Assembly (NCBI GenBank): GCA_934757245.1
Contig: CAKVLH010000006.1
Location: 34,216-98,215 of the forward strand
DNA from: an uncultured Candidatus Melainabacteria bacterium
Lineage (GTDB): Bacteria; Cyanobacteriota; Vampirovibrionia; Gastranaerophilales; Gastranaerophilaceae
Reading direction: 5' to 3'
DNA length: 64,000 nt
Below the pieces are notes generated by a model, which saw nothing but the letters and a program-made list of their open reading frames with translations, had not been told where the DNA came from and did not search any database. Each line of letters starts with the position of its first letter. Position 1 is the first letter of the stretch. The position numbers were made by a program, and so were the translations under genes. Of the stretch, positions 8,499-18,061 are shown in pieces.

Positions 8499-9455
8499 AT
8501 GAACATCTTAAAAATATCAACCAACTATCAAAGTAATATTTCGTTCAATGCCGGAACAAAGTTTGTAATACCTAAAGATGAGCTTGAATATCTTATTAAT
8601 GAAGGAAATACTTTGGCAGAAATTGGCAATATATATGATATTTCACTATATCGCGTAAGATACATGGTAAAGAAGTATGGATTAAAATATTTAAGAGAGC
8701 AACAGCATGAAGCAATAGCAATGCAACTGCCCGGTTTAATAGCAGAAGGTAAAAATCTTCAAGAAATAAGTCAATTTTTAGGAATTAGTGTTAATATTAT
8801 AGGCAACGTTATTAACAAAATAATTGGAAAAGAAAAATATTTAAAAATGTTAAATAGCGTTAAAACTATGCAAATAGATAAAAAATTAGACTCTATGCAA
8901 AAAGATTTGAATCCTTTGCCACATACTAATTCAAGATTAATCTTGAATGAAGCGCTTAAAGATATTAGTGCTGGGGCAAAAATGCAGTTTAGAGAAGCAT
9001 TCCAAAAAATGCGACAAAAACAGAAAACTTTAGCTAGAGAACATATTATAGAGGATGCAATTGCCGGTATAAGTCGTGGTAAACCTATCGAAAGTGTCGC
9101 AAAAGAATTAGGCGTTCCATATAACTATCTATTAAGACATATAAATCCTGACAAATATTCTGAGGCAAAAGAAGCCGGAAGAAAATTTCTTCGAGAACGA
9201 ATTAAAATCTTGATTTTTGATGGAGAAAAAATACAAGACATTGCAAAAAACCTGGGATATTCTGTAAAAACTATCTCAACAATACTAGGTGGTAGTTTTT
9301 TATCAAACTGGAAACAAGAACTAAATTTGCACAGGTTTAAAATGATAGAACGATTGGAACTTGAAGGTAATAATTTAGAAACTATTGCAGAAAAATTAAA
9401 AATATCAACAACAACCGTGCAAAGAATTATTAGAGCTTATAAAAAAGTAAATTAA
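8499..9455 (+). CDS. protein made of five helix-turn-helix-like repeats
   Basis: 318 residues. After an N-terminal segment with ISFNAG, five similar units occur at about residues 32-60, 82-110, 187-212, 247-272 and 286-314. Each has G-x-x-(L/I)-x-x-(I/V)-A/G-x-x-(L/Y)-x-(I/V)-S followed by a recognition-like helix, as in NTLAEIGNIYDISLYRVRYM and NNLETIAEKLKISTTTVQRI. This suggests a multi-site DNA or RNA binder, or an adhesive scaffold of HTH folds. No named family recognised. Its 3' end overlaps the convergent downstream gene by four bases. Confidence 0.8.
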   Translation: MNILKISTNYQSNISFNAGTKFVIPKDELEYLINEGNTLAEIGNIYDISLYRVRYMVKKYGLKYLREQQHEAIAMQLPGLIAEGKNLQEISQFLGISVNIIGNVINKIIGKEKYLKMLNSVKTMQIDKKLDSMQKDLNPLPHTNSRLILNEALKDISAGAKMQFREAFQKMRQKQKTLAREHIIEDAIAGISRGKPIESVAKELGVPYNYLLRHINPDKYSEAKEAGRKFLRERIKILIFDGEKIQDIAKNLGYSVKTISTILGGSFLSNWKQELNLHRFKMIERLELEGNNLETIAEKLKISTTTVQRIIRAYKKVN

Positions 9456-11296
9456 ATAAATTCATAGATTTCATTATATTTTTCTATAATCTCAAAGTTC
9501 CAACTATAATCGTAGTTCATTGCATTTTGGATTAACAAATTCCAACTGGAATTTGTGTTAATGAATAGATTTAATGCTTTTGATAAAGTTTCAAGATAAA
9601 TTTCATTTGCGTTTGCTTTTGTTAATAGTGAAGATTTTGTCTTGAATCCGCAACCTGAAATCATATCGTCAAAAATGTCTGTAACAGTGTCATTTAAAAT
9701 TCCGCTTCTTGAAGCTACCGGAATACATCCGAATTTCATAGCTTTGTAGTGTTCCTTATCCGGAATATTTGCTCTTGTTGGAAATAAGGCAATATCTGCA
9801 GCCGCATAAAATTGCTCAACATTTATTTCATCATTAATAAACAGCCAACGACCATCAAGTGCTGAATTTTGTTCTAAAAATTCAACCCAAGATTTAACAA
9901 AATTATTTTTGAGACCTTGTGAAATATTAATGATTACTTGAATATTTTTTCTTTGTTCAAATAATTTCAAAATTACATCGAACGCAATATCAACACCTTC
10001 GTTGAATATATCAGTAGAAAATTTTGCAAAAATGAGGGGAGCGTCGAAAAAAGAATCCAAATGTCCTTTAATTACGTAATTTTCGTCTTTAAACAAACTC
10101 AAATCGACAAATCGCGTTTTTACACGTTTTTCAGAAAATTCTTTCAAAAGATAAGATTTATTTTTTGCACGCAATTCTCTAAAATTATCAACGTTAAATG
10201 GTTGATAAAGCTTTATTCTAGGAGCTTCACAACCAACAAGAAGATAAGTACTTTTCGATTTTGTTTGTTCAATTCTCTTTGCTAAACATCCGCAAATTTC
10301 TTTGTTTGCAAAAATATCATCATAATAAGATTTTGAAATTGTTGCCCAAAAATCCGCTTTCTTTAAAGTAAAATAGATAGAATTATAATTAGAACTATCC
10401 TCGCACCTTAATTCTGGAAACAGTTTGAGAGTCTGCATATTCATTCTGTGAAACAGAATATTCTCATCAATTGCTTCATTTCTATCAATTGTGCTTCTAA
10501 ATTTTTCATAATTTTGATAAATAAATTCAAGACAATCTCGCATTTGAGAAAAATGCTTCGTGTTATGCAAATTAAATAAAGACGCTATGCATTTTTGAAT
10601 GATTTTATCGCGACAAATTTTTTTCATGCCGGCTTTATTAACTAAATTTATTGCAGCCCAAAATGCTTCAATCTTCTCAACCTCGTATTTGCTAAAATCA
10701 TTAACAACCTGTAAAATCCTTATAGGATAAGCCATTTTACTTTCGAATTCTGCTCCTAAAAAGAATGGTAAATTGTCAGCATGTATAACTTCCGGTTTCA
10801 GAGATTTAACGCAAATTCTAACCGCTTTCATGAACGGTACAAGATATTGGAATTTTGAAATATCATGCCCAGAAAAGCTTGCTGAAAACAAACCAAATAC
10901 TTCAATATTGTTCGCATTTTTAAGTAACTTATATAAGCGCGCTTCGTAAGTTTTATTTTGACTATAGAATTCAAAACTGATATTTGTTTTTTCAGCATTT
11001 TCTAAATCATGTAATGGAATTAAAACTTTAATATTTTTATCTGGGTATTGTTTTTTGAATGCCAAAATATAATCAATTGGTGGATTTTCTGCTGTAACAA
11101 TTAGAATTTCTTTAAAATCTTTTTTTAGTTTTTTTCTTAAAAACGCAGAAATGTTTTTTCTCAAAAAACGAAATTGGGTTTTACAATCGTACAAAAAATC
11201 CGTATGTTCAATGTTTTGCGGATGAACAATCGGTTCTTCCGACTCATTTTGAACATCAAATTCTTTTAAATGTGCTTCGGTTTCAAAACTTTCCAT
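9452..11296 (-). CDS. divergent glycogen/starch-synthase-like glycosyltransferase (GT5-like)
   Basis: 614 residues. The C-terminal half reads like GT-B synthases: APLIFAKFSTDIFNEGVDIA, WLFINDEINVEQFYAAADIALFPTRANIPDKEH, then KFGCIPVASRSGILNDTV and a final YSWNFEIIEKYNEIYE helix typical of GlgA. The N-terminal KxGGL nucleotide-sugar loop of GlgA is not apparent, and the usual EPCGL near the second glutamate is replaced by IPDKEH. It may therefore use another donor or be inactive. No other glycogen gene is nearby. Calling it glgA would be too strong. Confidence 0.75.
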   Translation of the reverse strand: MESFETEAHLKEFDVQNESEEPIVHPQNIEHTDFLYDCKTQFRFLRKNISAFLRKKLKKDFKEILIVTAENPPIDYILAFKKQYPDKNIKVLIPLHDLENAEKTNISFEFYSQNKTYEARLYKLLKNANNIEVFGLFSASFSGHDISKFQYLVPFMKAVRICVKSLKPEVIHADNLPFFLGAEFESKMAYPIRILQVVNDFSKYEVEKIEAFWAAINLVNKAGMKKICRDKIIQKCIASLFNLHNTKHFSQMRDCLEFIYQNYEKFRSTIDRNEAIDENILFHRMNMQTLKLFPELRCEDSSNYNSIYFTLKKADFWATISKSYYDDIFANKEICGCLAKRIEQTKSKSTYLLVGCEAPRIKLYQPFNVDNFRELRAKNKSYLLKEFSEKRVKTRFVDLSLFKDENYVIKGHLDSFFDAPLIFAKFSTDIFNEGVDIAFDVILKLFEQRKNIQVIINISQGLKNNFVKSWVEFLEQNSALDGRWLFINDEINVEQFYAAADIALFPTRANIPDKEHYKAMKFGCIPVASRSGILNDTVTDIFDDMISGCGFKTKSSLLTKANANEIYLETLSKALNLFINTNSSWNLLIQNAMNYDYSWNFEIIEKYNEIYEFI

Positions 11297-11327
11297 AGCT
11301 TCAAATTATCATGCTATAAGTGCGAAA

Positions 11328-11999
11328 TCAAGATAAGAGCTCAAATTGGTTCTTGTTGTATTTAATCAAGCCTTCTTTTTGCAACTTTGAAAGTTCAAAA
11401 CTCATCGCACTTCTATCGACATTCAAATAATCAGCCAAATCTTGTCGATTGAATTTGATTGAGAATCTGTTTGAATGATTTTTTTGTGCTTCGTTGGACA
11501 AGTAGGTTAAAATCTTGTCGCGGATTGTTTTTTGAGAAACATTTTCAATCTTTTGGATAAGTTCAATATTTTCTTTAGAAAGAATTTGAAACAGGTTATT
11601 AATTAAGACTTTGTGTCGCGTGCAAGCATTTTGACACATAGAAGTACATTTTTCGTAGCTCAAAATAAGAATCAAAGTATCTTCGACCGTAATCGCGTCA
11701 ACGCTTGATTCAACATCTTTTGAGCCGACAAAAGAAAGCGCCAAATTGTCGTTTTTGCCAAGACGAGAAATAATAATTCTTCTTCCCCAGTACGAATCTT
11801 TTTCAATATTCACTCCACCTTCAAGTATAAGATAAATATTAGAAATCATATCACCTTGGCGAATTACCATTTCTTCTTTTTCATATTTCTTAATTCTGGC
11901 ATGAAAGCATTCTAATAAGCCTTTTAGTTCGTCATCGGTCATGCCGAAAAACACAGGTGAATTTTTAATTTGATTATAATAATTTTCTAAGCGTTCCAC
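11328..11999 (-). CDS. Crp/Fnr-family transcription regulator
   Basis: 223 residues from a GTG at 11999, preceded by AAAGG; an ATG at 12041 gives 14 extra residues without a ribosome site. The N-terminal cyclic-nucleotide-type barrel is seen in MVIRQGDMISNIYLILEGGV. A winged helix with LADYLNVDRSAMSFELSKLQKEGLI ends the protein. A Cys triplet (KCTSMCQNACTRH) lies near the start of the long dimer helix; it may be redox- or metal-sensing but does not match the Fnr cluster pattern exactly. It is divergent from the HD phosphohydrolase, which it may control. Confidence 0.92.
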   Translation of the reverse strand: MERLENYYNQIKNSPVFFGMTDDELKGLLECFHARIKKYEKEEMVIRQGDMISNIYLILEGGVNIEKDSYWGRRIIISRLGKNDNLALSFVGSKDVESSVDAITVEDTLILILSYEKCTSMCQNACTRHKVLINNLFQILSKENIELIQKIENVSQKTIRDKILTYLSNEAQKNHSNRFSIKFNRQDLADYLNVDRSAMSFELSKLQKEGLIKYNKNQFELLS

Positions 12000-12068
12000 A
12001 ATTTTGCCTTTCTTATATCTCCATGAGTTTATTTTATACAAAACATGTGTTAAAATGAATGTAGAGCT

Positions 12069-12875
12069 ATGAAATCAGTAAAAGAAATATCAGTAGAATC
12101 TAAGATTCTCAAAAGACTACAAAGTCATCCATTATGTTTAGAACTTGCGCAATACTTGTTTGAGGATGCAGAACTTCAAGAAATGCAAGATTATGCGAAC
12201 AATGTTTCTATTAAGCGCCTTGGTTATAACGACCACGGTCCTGTTCACATGCGACAAGTTGCAGCAAATTCAATCAAGATGTTAAACATTCTTCACGAAT
12301 GCGGTATCCAAACTTCTTTAGAAAAAGAAGAAATCGGCACATTTGAAGATAGTATGTGTGCTGTGATTCTTGCAGGTTTAATGCACGATTTGGGAATGAT
12401 GATTGGACGCCAAGGTCATGAAGAAATGTCAGTTATCTTGGCAAAACCTCTTGTTGAAAGAACATTAATGCACATTCTGCCAAACGATATGCACAGACGC
12501 GTTGTAATCCGTTCTGTTGTTATAGAAGCAATCATTGGGCACATGGCTTCAAGAAAAATCCATTCTACAGAAGCCGGTATTATTCTTATCGCAGATGGTT
12601 GTGATATGACAAAAGGTCGTGCAAGAATTCCACTAGCAATGAACACAACGCCAAAAGTTGGTGATATTCACAAGTATTCTGCAAACGCAATTGACAGAAT
12701 TCGAATTCAACATGGCGAAAAGAAGCCTATTAAAATTACTGTTGAAATGACAGGCGATGTTGGTTTCTTCCAAATCGAAGAAGTTTTGTTTACAAAAATC
12801 GATTCAAGCCCTGCTAAGCAGTATGTAGAATTGTATGCAGGTGTTCAAGGTCAAGAGCCTAAGTGCTATTTATAA
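12069..12875 (+). CDS. HD-domain phosphohydrolase
   Basis: 268 residues. The metal-binding set is visible: His60 in DHGPVHMRQV, His106-Asp107 in GLMHDLGM, a following His in RQGHEEMS, and Asp in LIADGCDMTKG. This is a stand-alone HD domain with a C-terminal beta domain (KITVEMTGDVGFFQIEEV). Members hydrolyse nucleotides or phosphate esters; the substrate cannot be read. It is transcribed alone, divergent from the Crp/Fnr gene. Confidence 0.85.
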   Translation: MKSVKEISVESKILKRLQSHPLCLELAQYLFEDAELQEMQDYANNVSIKRLGYNDHGPVHMRQVAANSIKMLNILHECGIQTSLEKEEIGTFEDSMCAVILAGLMHDLGMMIGRQGHEEMSVILAKPLVERTLMHILPNDMHRRVVIRSVVIEAIIGHMASRKIHSTEAGIILIADGCDMTKGRARIPLAMNTTPKVGDIHKYSANAIDRIRIQHGEKKPIKITVEMTGDVGFFQIEEVLFTKIDSSPAKQYVELYAGVQGQEPKCYL

Positions 12876-12902
12876 AACTTATTAGTGAAATTTTAACATT
12901 TA

Positions 12903-12938
12903 ACAAAGTCGCTATATTGCAGTAGCGGCTTTGTTTTT
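12903..12938 (+). terminator. terminator of the HD gene
   Basis: ACAAAGTCGCTA pairs with TAGCGGCTTTGT (one G-T pair) and is followed by TTTTT. Confidence 0.85.
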
Positions 12939-13074
12939 GCTTGTTATAAAAAATGCTATACAAAATTCATCTTAATATTTCTTTACATGTTGGAATAAAA
13001 AAGGCAATTTTTTAAAAGTTAAATACTTTATATATACATAAGAGATATACAAAAAGAAAATAGGAGAGTTTATT

Positions 13075-13317
13075 ATGGCAATTGGCGCAAGAGATTTTAT
13101 TGACAAGTTATTAGTAGAAAAGTATGCACAAGAAAAAGTTGATAATCACAACGATGATGCATTGACATCAAAAGTATCGGCAGATGATATGATGAGCGCA
13201 ATGGGTGTTTCCGCAAATAATTTTAGAACAATGTTGGCTTTAAATAATCGACTTACAATGGTTTGTTACGGCGTTGTTGCAAAATCAGCAAAATATGTTC
13301 AAACAGATGCAGCATAA
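13075..13317 (+). CDS. small conserved-looking hypothetical protein
   Basis: 80 residues with an excellent ribosome site (TAGGAGAG) and its own terminator. The sequence is mostly helical, starting MAIGARDFIDKLLVEKYAQE; ADDMMSAMGVSANNFRTMLALNN resembles a helix-turn-helix. It has no membrane segment and is not recognised. Confidence 0.75.
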   Translation: MAIGARDFIDKLLVEKYAQEKVDNHNDDALTSKVSADDMMSAMGVSANNFRTMLALNNRLTMVCYGVVAKSAKYVQTDAA

Positions 13318-13337
13318 TAGATATATAAGTTAGAAAT

Positions 13338-13377
13338 GAAAAGGTCTAATATATCCTCGGATATATTAGACCTTTTC
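13338..13377. terminator. bidirectional terminator, small gene / ileS
   Basis: A 19-base arm, GAAAAGGTCTAATATATCC, pairs with its exact complement across a TC tip, with A/T tails on both sides, between two convergent genes. Confidence 0.85.
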
Positions 13378-13393
13378 TGTTTAAAATAATGTA

Positions 13394-16198
13394 TTATTCA
13401 GTTACTGCATCATAACAATCTGAACAAATAGTTTCGTGTCCTGCGTGTTCGCCGAGTTTTCTAAACTTCCAGCAACGTTCGCATTTTTCACCTTCTGCTT
13501 TTGTTACCCAAACTGTTATGCCGTTTTCTGTATATTCGTTTAAAACTTCAGCCGGAGCTTCATCAGCCACATAAGCTTGAGAAGTAATGAAGATATCAGC
13601 TAAATCTTTAGCATTAGCTTTCAAAATTTCACTATCATCAGATTTAACATAAACAGCAACTTCTAAAGAGCTTCCAACTTTCTTTTCTGCTCTTAGCGGT
13701 TCAATTGCACGAGTTACTACTTCTCTTGTTTTTAAGATTTTTGTAAAATCTTCTTCAAGCTGGTTGTTGTTCCAAGTTTCATTTACTTCAACCCAATCAG
13801 CAAGCAAGATACTTTCCAATCCGCCACGTTGCATTTCAGGAGTGTTTTGCCAGATATCTTCTGCTTGGTGAGGCATTACAGGAGTTAGAATTCTAACCAA
13901 AACTTGCAATGTTTCGTAAAGAACAGTTTGACAAGCACGTCTTGAAACTGATTTTTTGCCTGCTGTATAAAGTCTGTCTTTTACGATATCAAGATAGAAT
14001 GAACTCAAGTCTACCGCTGCAAAATTTTGCAAGCATTGGAAATACTTGTAGAATTCATAATTATCAAACGCTACTGTAACTTCTTCGACAACCTTGTTCA
14101 ATTTGTGAAGCGCAAATTTATCAATTGGTTTCAAATCTTCGTATTTCACATAATCTTTTGCAGGGTCGAAATCAAAAATATTACCAAGCAAGAATCTTGC
14201 AGTATTTCTTGTTTTCTTAAAGATTTCAGCAAGCTGTTTAATAATGTTATCGCCGATTTTAGTATCGTTTCTATAATCTACTGACGCTGCCCAAAGTCTT
14301 AAAATATCAGCGCCATAGTTTTTAATAATATCATCAGGTCTAATATAATTACCTAAAGATTTTGACATTTTTCTGCCGTCTTCACCAAATACGAAACCGT
14401 GCGTAAGAACTGATTTGTAAGGTGCTTTACCTTGTACAGCCATTGAAGTTAATAAAGAAGATTGGAACCAACCTCTGTGTTGGTCAGAACCTTCCAAATA
14501 CATTTCAACAGGAGTGTGCCCCAATTGTTCTGAACGTTTTTCAACAACGGCTCTCCAAGTAACACCAGAATCAAACCAAACGTCCATAATGTCTTTTTCT
14601 TTTCTGAAGTGTTTTTTGCCACAATGAGGGCAAACAAAGTCTTTTGGTAACAATTCTTCTGCAGAGTATTTAACCCAAGCATCAGAACTTTCTTTTTCAA
14701 ATATTTTTGCTACGTTTTCAACAGTTTCATCTGTAACAATTGGTTCACCGCATTCTTCGCAGTAGAATACAGGAATTGGAACACCCCACGCTCTTTGACG
14801 TGAAATACACCAATCAGTACGACCTTGAACCATGTTAGAAATTCTTGCTTCACCGCTTGCTGGAATCCATTTTACACCCTTAATTGCTTCTAATGTAGCA
14901 TCTCTGAATTTGTCAACCTTAACAAACCATTGAGGAGTTGCTCTGTAAATTACAGGATTTTTACATCTCCAGCAGTGTGGATAAGAGTGGTTAATGTCAG
15001 CAGCTGCAAGCAATGCGCCACAGTTTTGAAGTTTCTCGATAACAATTTTACCGCCTTTATAATAAGGAATTCCTTCTAAATCTTTGTCGCCAACTATTTC
15101 TGTCCAAACACCCTTGCTATCAAGTGGTGAAAATACTTCAATATTGTATCTACAACCAACTTCGTAGTCCTCAAGACCGTGTCCAGGAGCTGTATGAACT
15201 GCACCTGTACCGGCTTCAAGTGTTACGTGTTCACCAAGAATAATTGGTGATTTTCTGTTATAAAGCGGGTGATTTGTATTCAATAATTCTAAATCAGCAC
15301 CCTTAACAGAGCCGATTACGTTAATATCTTTTTCTTCCCAATTAACACCTTCAAGGAAGCTTGCCAACAAGCCTTGAGCGATTACATAAACATCATTGTT
15401 GTAAGTGAAGAATGTATAATCAAATCTTGGGTGCATACTGATTGCCATGTTGGAAGGAATTGTCCAAGGAGTTGTTGTCCAAATTACCGCATAAACATTG
15501 TCATTTGGCAAATCAACTAATTGCTTAATTTTATTTACCCCTTCTTCATCAAACTTAAATCTTACATAGATTGAAGTTGAAGTATGGTCTGCATATTCAA
15601 CTTCAGCTTCTGCTAAAGCAGTTTCGCAAGAAGCACACCAGTAAACAGGTTTTAAGCCTTTTTCGATATAACCTTTTTTATACATATCGCCAAAAACTCT
15701 AACTTGTTCAGCTTCAAATTCAGGATTGATAGTTAAATAAGGATGTTCCCAATCACCCCAAACGCCAAGACGTTTGAATTCTGATTCTTGACCTTTTAAA
15801 CTGTTCCAAGCAAATTCTCTGCATTTTGCTCTTAATTCAGCAGGAGTAACCGCTTCGCGTCCGCCTTTGATGTTTTTAACAACTTTGTTTTCAATGGGCA
15901 AACCGTGTCCGTCATACCCTGGAACGTAAGGTGCGTAGAAGCCTGACATAGATTTATATTTAATCAAAATATCTTTTAAAATTTTGTTTAAGGCTGTACC
16001 AACGTGAATTTTTTCGGAACTCAAATATGGAGGGCCGTCGTGCAAAATAAACTTGTTTGCCTTATCTCTTTGTGCAATGTTTTTTTCGTAAATTTCATGT
16101 TCTGCCCAGAATTTTTGAGTTTCAGGCTCTTTCTTAGTAGCGTTTGCTCTCATTTCCAAAGTAGTCTTTGGCAAATTCAACGTTTCTTTGTATTCCAT
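13394..16198 (-). CDS. ileS: isoleucyl-tRNA synthetase
   Basis: Class I synthetase charging tRNA-Ile, with an editing domain that removes valine. 934 residues, the normal bacterial length. The HIGH-type signature appears as HVGT (residues 65-68, in PPYLSSEKIHVGTALNKILKD split over the motif), and KMSKS is intact in GRKMSKSLGN. The C-terminal zinc finger has Cys906/909 and Cys925/928. An internal zinc-like CEEC...CPHC lies in the middle. GAGGAAT precedes the ATG. No T-box leader was seen. Confidence 0.97.
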   Translation of the reverse strand: MEYKETLNLPKTTLEMRANATKKEPETQKFWAEHEIYEKNIAQRDKANKFILHDGPPYLSSEKIHVGTALNKILKDILIKYKSMSGFYAPYVPGYDGHGLPIENKVVKNIKGGREAVTPAELRAKCREFAWNSLKGQESEFKRLGVWGDWEHPYLTINPEFEAEQVRVFGDMYKKGYIEKGLKPVYWCASCETALAEAEVEYADHTSTSIYVRFKFDEEGVNKIKQLVDLPNDNVYAVIWTTTPWTIPSNMAISMHPRFDYTFFTYNNDVYVIAQGLLASFLEGVNWEEKDINVIGSVKGADLELLNTNHPLYNRKSPIILGEHVTLEAGTGAVHTAPGHGLEDYEVGCRYNIEVFSPLDSKGVWTEIVGDKDLEGIPYYKGGKIVIEKLQNCGALLAAADINHSYPHCWRCKNPVIYRATPQWFVKVDKFRDATLEAIKGVKWIPASGEARISNMVQGRTDWCISRQRAWGVPIPVFYCEECGEPIVTDETVENVAKIFEKESSDAWVKYSAEELLPKDFVCPHCGKKHFRKEKDIMDVWFDSGVTWRAVVEKRSEQLGHTPVEMYLEGSDQHRGWFQSSLLTSMAVQGKAPYKSVLTHGFVFGEDGRKMSKSLGNYIRPDDIIKNYGADILRLWAASVDYRNDTKIGDNIIKQLAEIFKKTRNTARFLLGNIFDFDPAKDYVKYEDLKPIDKFALHKLNKVVEEVTVAFDNYEFYKYFQCLQNFAAVDLSSFYLDIVKDRLYTAGKKSVSRRACQTVLYETLQVLVRILTPVMPHQAEDIWQNTPEMQRGGLESILLADWVEVNETWNNNQLEEDFTKILKTREVVTRAIEPLRAEKKVGSSLEVAVYVKSDDSEILKANAKDLADIFITSQAYVADEAPAEVLNEYTENGITVWVTKAEGEKCERCWKFRKLGEHAGHETICSDCYDAVTE

Positions 16199-16325
16199 AT
16201 TCTATTCCTCATGTATTTTAACTCTAAGTTATTGTTAAGCAGTGTTTAACCTACATTTTAATAAAAAGAATACCACAAATATAGCGAGTTATAAAGAAAT
16301 TTGATATTTAAGTTTTACGAGCAAA

Positions 16326-16361
16326 CAAAAAAACCTTAAAGTAATCACTTTAAGGTTTTTT
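16326..16361 (-). terminator. terminator of the DUF561 gene
   Basis: On the minus strand AAACCTTAAAGT pairs with ACTTTAAGGTTT across a GATT loop and is followed by a T tract. Confidence 0.85.
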
Positions 16362-16381
16362 GTTTTGATTAAAGTTTTTAA

Positions 16382-17137
16382 CTAAACTAGTTCAACAACA
16401 TATTGAGCATTGCGTTCAGCAATTTCTACCAAGCTTCTTGAAACTGCTAACATAGAAATTTCTGAATCAAGTTTGTTTACGCAAGAACCGCAACCGATAG
16501 CTGAAGCACCAGCTGCAAATGCCAATGAAGCAGTTGTAGGGTTAATACCTGTTGCTGTCATAATAGGCAATTCAATATTTCTTGAAAGTTCAATTGTGTT
16601 AGAAATAGTTAATTCAGCTCTTTCTACCAAACCTCTAACGCCATTTGAAGGAGCTTCATTTGAGAAATGACCTTCTGTTTGGATTAAGTCAACACCAAGA
16701 TTTTCTAAATCACGAGCTAATTCAACTTGTTCGCCGATTTCTAATTCACCCGGAATAGTTACACAGAAAAATACATCATCGCCAACTAATTCTCTAGTTC
16801 TTCTAGCAAGGCTTAAAACTTGAGAAGCTGTGAAAGTTTGACCTTTTTTGTATAATGCATCGAAGTTACCAAGTTCAACTGCATCTGCGCCCAAAGCTAC
16901 AGCGTGAGCTAATTCTTGAGGTTCTACTGAAGAAACGAACAATGGTAATTCAGTCATGCTTCTTGCCATTGCAATGATATCTGGGTTTGCACAAATATCA
17001 ATAGCGCTTGCGCCTGAGTTTGAAGCTGACTTAACAACTTTTTTTACGCTTTCAACATTGAAATTATCAATACCGGCAATAATTTTTACTGCTCTTTTTT
17101 CTGCTAAAGCTCTTTTAAAACTTTCGATTCTTGACAT
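16382..17137 (-). CDS. DUF561 family TIM-barrel-like protein
   Basis: 251 residues from ATG 17137, chosen because AAAGGAG lies just upstream; a longer in-frame start has none. The sequence reads as a TIM barrel with repeated strand/helix units: KIIAGIDNFN, ASAIDICANPDI, LPLFVSSVEP, ADAVELGNFD, VFFCVTIPGEL, VDLIQTEGH, LPIMTATGIN and ASAIGCGSCVN. This matches the DUF561 family that I know chiefly from Cyanobacteria; its reaction is unknown. The link supports a cyanobacterial-sister origin for the window. It is a single-gene unit. Confidence 0.85.
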   Translation of the reverse strand: MSRIESFKRALAEKRAVKIIAGIDNFNVESVKKVVKSASNSGASAIDICANPDIIAMARSMTELPLFVSSVEPQELAHAVALGADAVELGNFDALYKKGQTFTASQVLSLARRTRELVGDDVFFCVTIPGELEIGEQVELARDLENLGVDLIQTEGHFSNEAPSNGVRGLVERAELTISNTIELSRNIELPIMTATGINPTTASLAFAAGASAIGCGSCVNKLDSEISMLAVSRSLVEIAERNAQYVVELV

Positions 17138-17288
17138 AATTTTCTCCTTTTGTGTCGATTGTGATATAACATCTCGTTTATTATACATTAAAATTTGAAT
17201 GCTGGCAATACATAACCGCTTTAAATTAATAAGGGTAATTGTTTTACGCTATAAATATTGCCAAAATCTTATTAAACAAGGAGGCGCA

Positions 17289-17939
17289 ATGAAAAAACAA
17301 ATAATTAGTGCAATCTTACTTGTATTTATATCTTCACCGGTTTTTGCATTTGGCAATGTCGAAAAAAATCCCGTAAGTATTTATGAAAAAATTAATCCTG
17401 CAATTGTAACCGTTGACTCGCAAATTCCGGACGGCTTATCTTGCGGTACAGGTTGTATTATTGATAAATCAGGGGTTATTTTAACCAGCGCGCATGTTGT
17501 TGATATAGGGAAAACTGTAGTTGTTACTATGAGTAATGGACAAAATTATGATGCCAAGGTTTTAAAACATTTAGGAGATAATAAGGATATTGCGCTTCTT
17601 AAAATTGATGCAAAAAAGGATTTAAAAACTGTTAAACTTGGTAATTCTTCTAAAGTTAAAGTTGGACAAAAAGTTTTAGCAATCGGAAATCCGTTTGGGT
17701 TTAGCGGAACGCTTACGCAAGGAATTGTATCCAGAATTGATTATGCAAAAAATCGGATTCAAACTGATGCCGCAATTAACCCCGGTTCGTCAGGCGGTCC
17801 TTTGTTGAACACAAATGGCGACGTTATAGGTATTAATCAAGCAATTTATAACCCTGATAACAATATCTCAAATATCGGCATTGGTTTTGCAACACCTATC
17901 AATCTGGTAAAAGAGTATTTAGAAAACGATAGCAAGTAA
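17289..17939 (+). CDS. exported trypsin-like serine protease (DegP/HtrA-like, no PDZ)
   Basis: 216 residues with AAGGAGG upstream of the ATG at 17289. A signal peptide occupies residues 1-20 (cleavage likely after VFA). The catalytic triad is complete: His69 in LTSAHVVD, Asp100 in DIALLKI, Ser168 in NPGSSGGPL. There is no PDZ domain, so substrate choice and cage assembly must differ from DegP. It acts in the periplasm or outside the cell, probably in protein quality control or processing. An in-frame start 90 bases upstream would destroy the signal peptide and is rejected. Confidence 0.92.
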   Translation: MKKQIISAILLVFISSPVFAFGNVEKNPVSIYEKINPAIVTVDSQIPDGLSCGTGCIIDKSGVILTSAHVVDIGKTVVVTMSNGQNYDAKVLKHLGDNKDIALLKIDAKKDLKTVKLGNSSKVKVGQKVLAIGNPFGFSGTLTQGIVSRIDYAKNRIQTDAAINPGSSGGPLLNTNGDVIGINQAIYNPDNNISNIGIGFATPINLVKEYLENDSK

Positions 17940-18061
17940 AGAGTAGACCGCTCCTACAAGCGCACTAAGTAATCCACGCAAACCATTGTCCTAAAGATAG
18001 ATTTCATATTTGCGAAACTACAAAAGTGTAGTAAAATTGGAATAAAGAAGGATATTTCGGA

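Noticed and set aside
14449..14700. 83-codon open frame on the minus strand inside ileS
   Set aside because: It is a different frame of the intact ileS coding sequence with no ribosome site of its own.
16004..16024. HVGT instead of HIGH in ileS as a sign of an unusual enzyme
   Set aside because: The first His and Gly are kept, KMSKS and the zinc finger are normal, and variation at positions 2 and 4 is known in class I synthetases.
16199..16325. T-box leader upstream of ileS
   Set aside because: No T-box core or specifier stem could be seen in the short leader, only a terminator belonging to the DUF561 gene.
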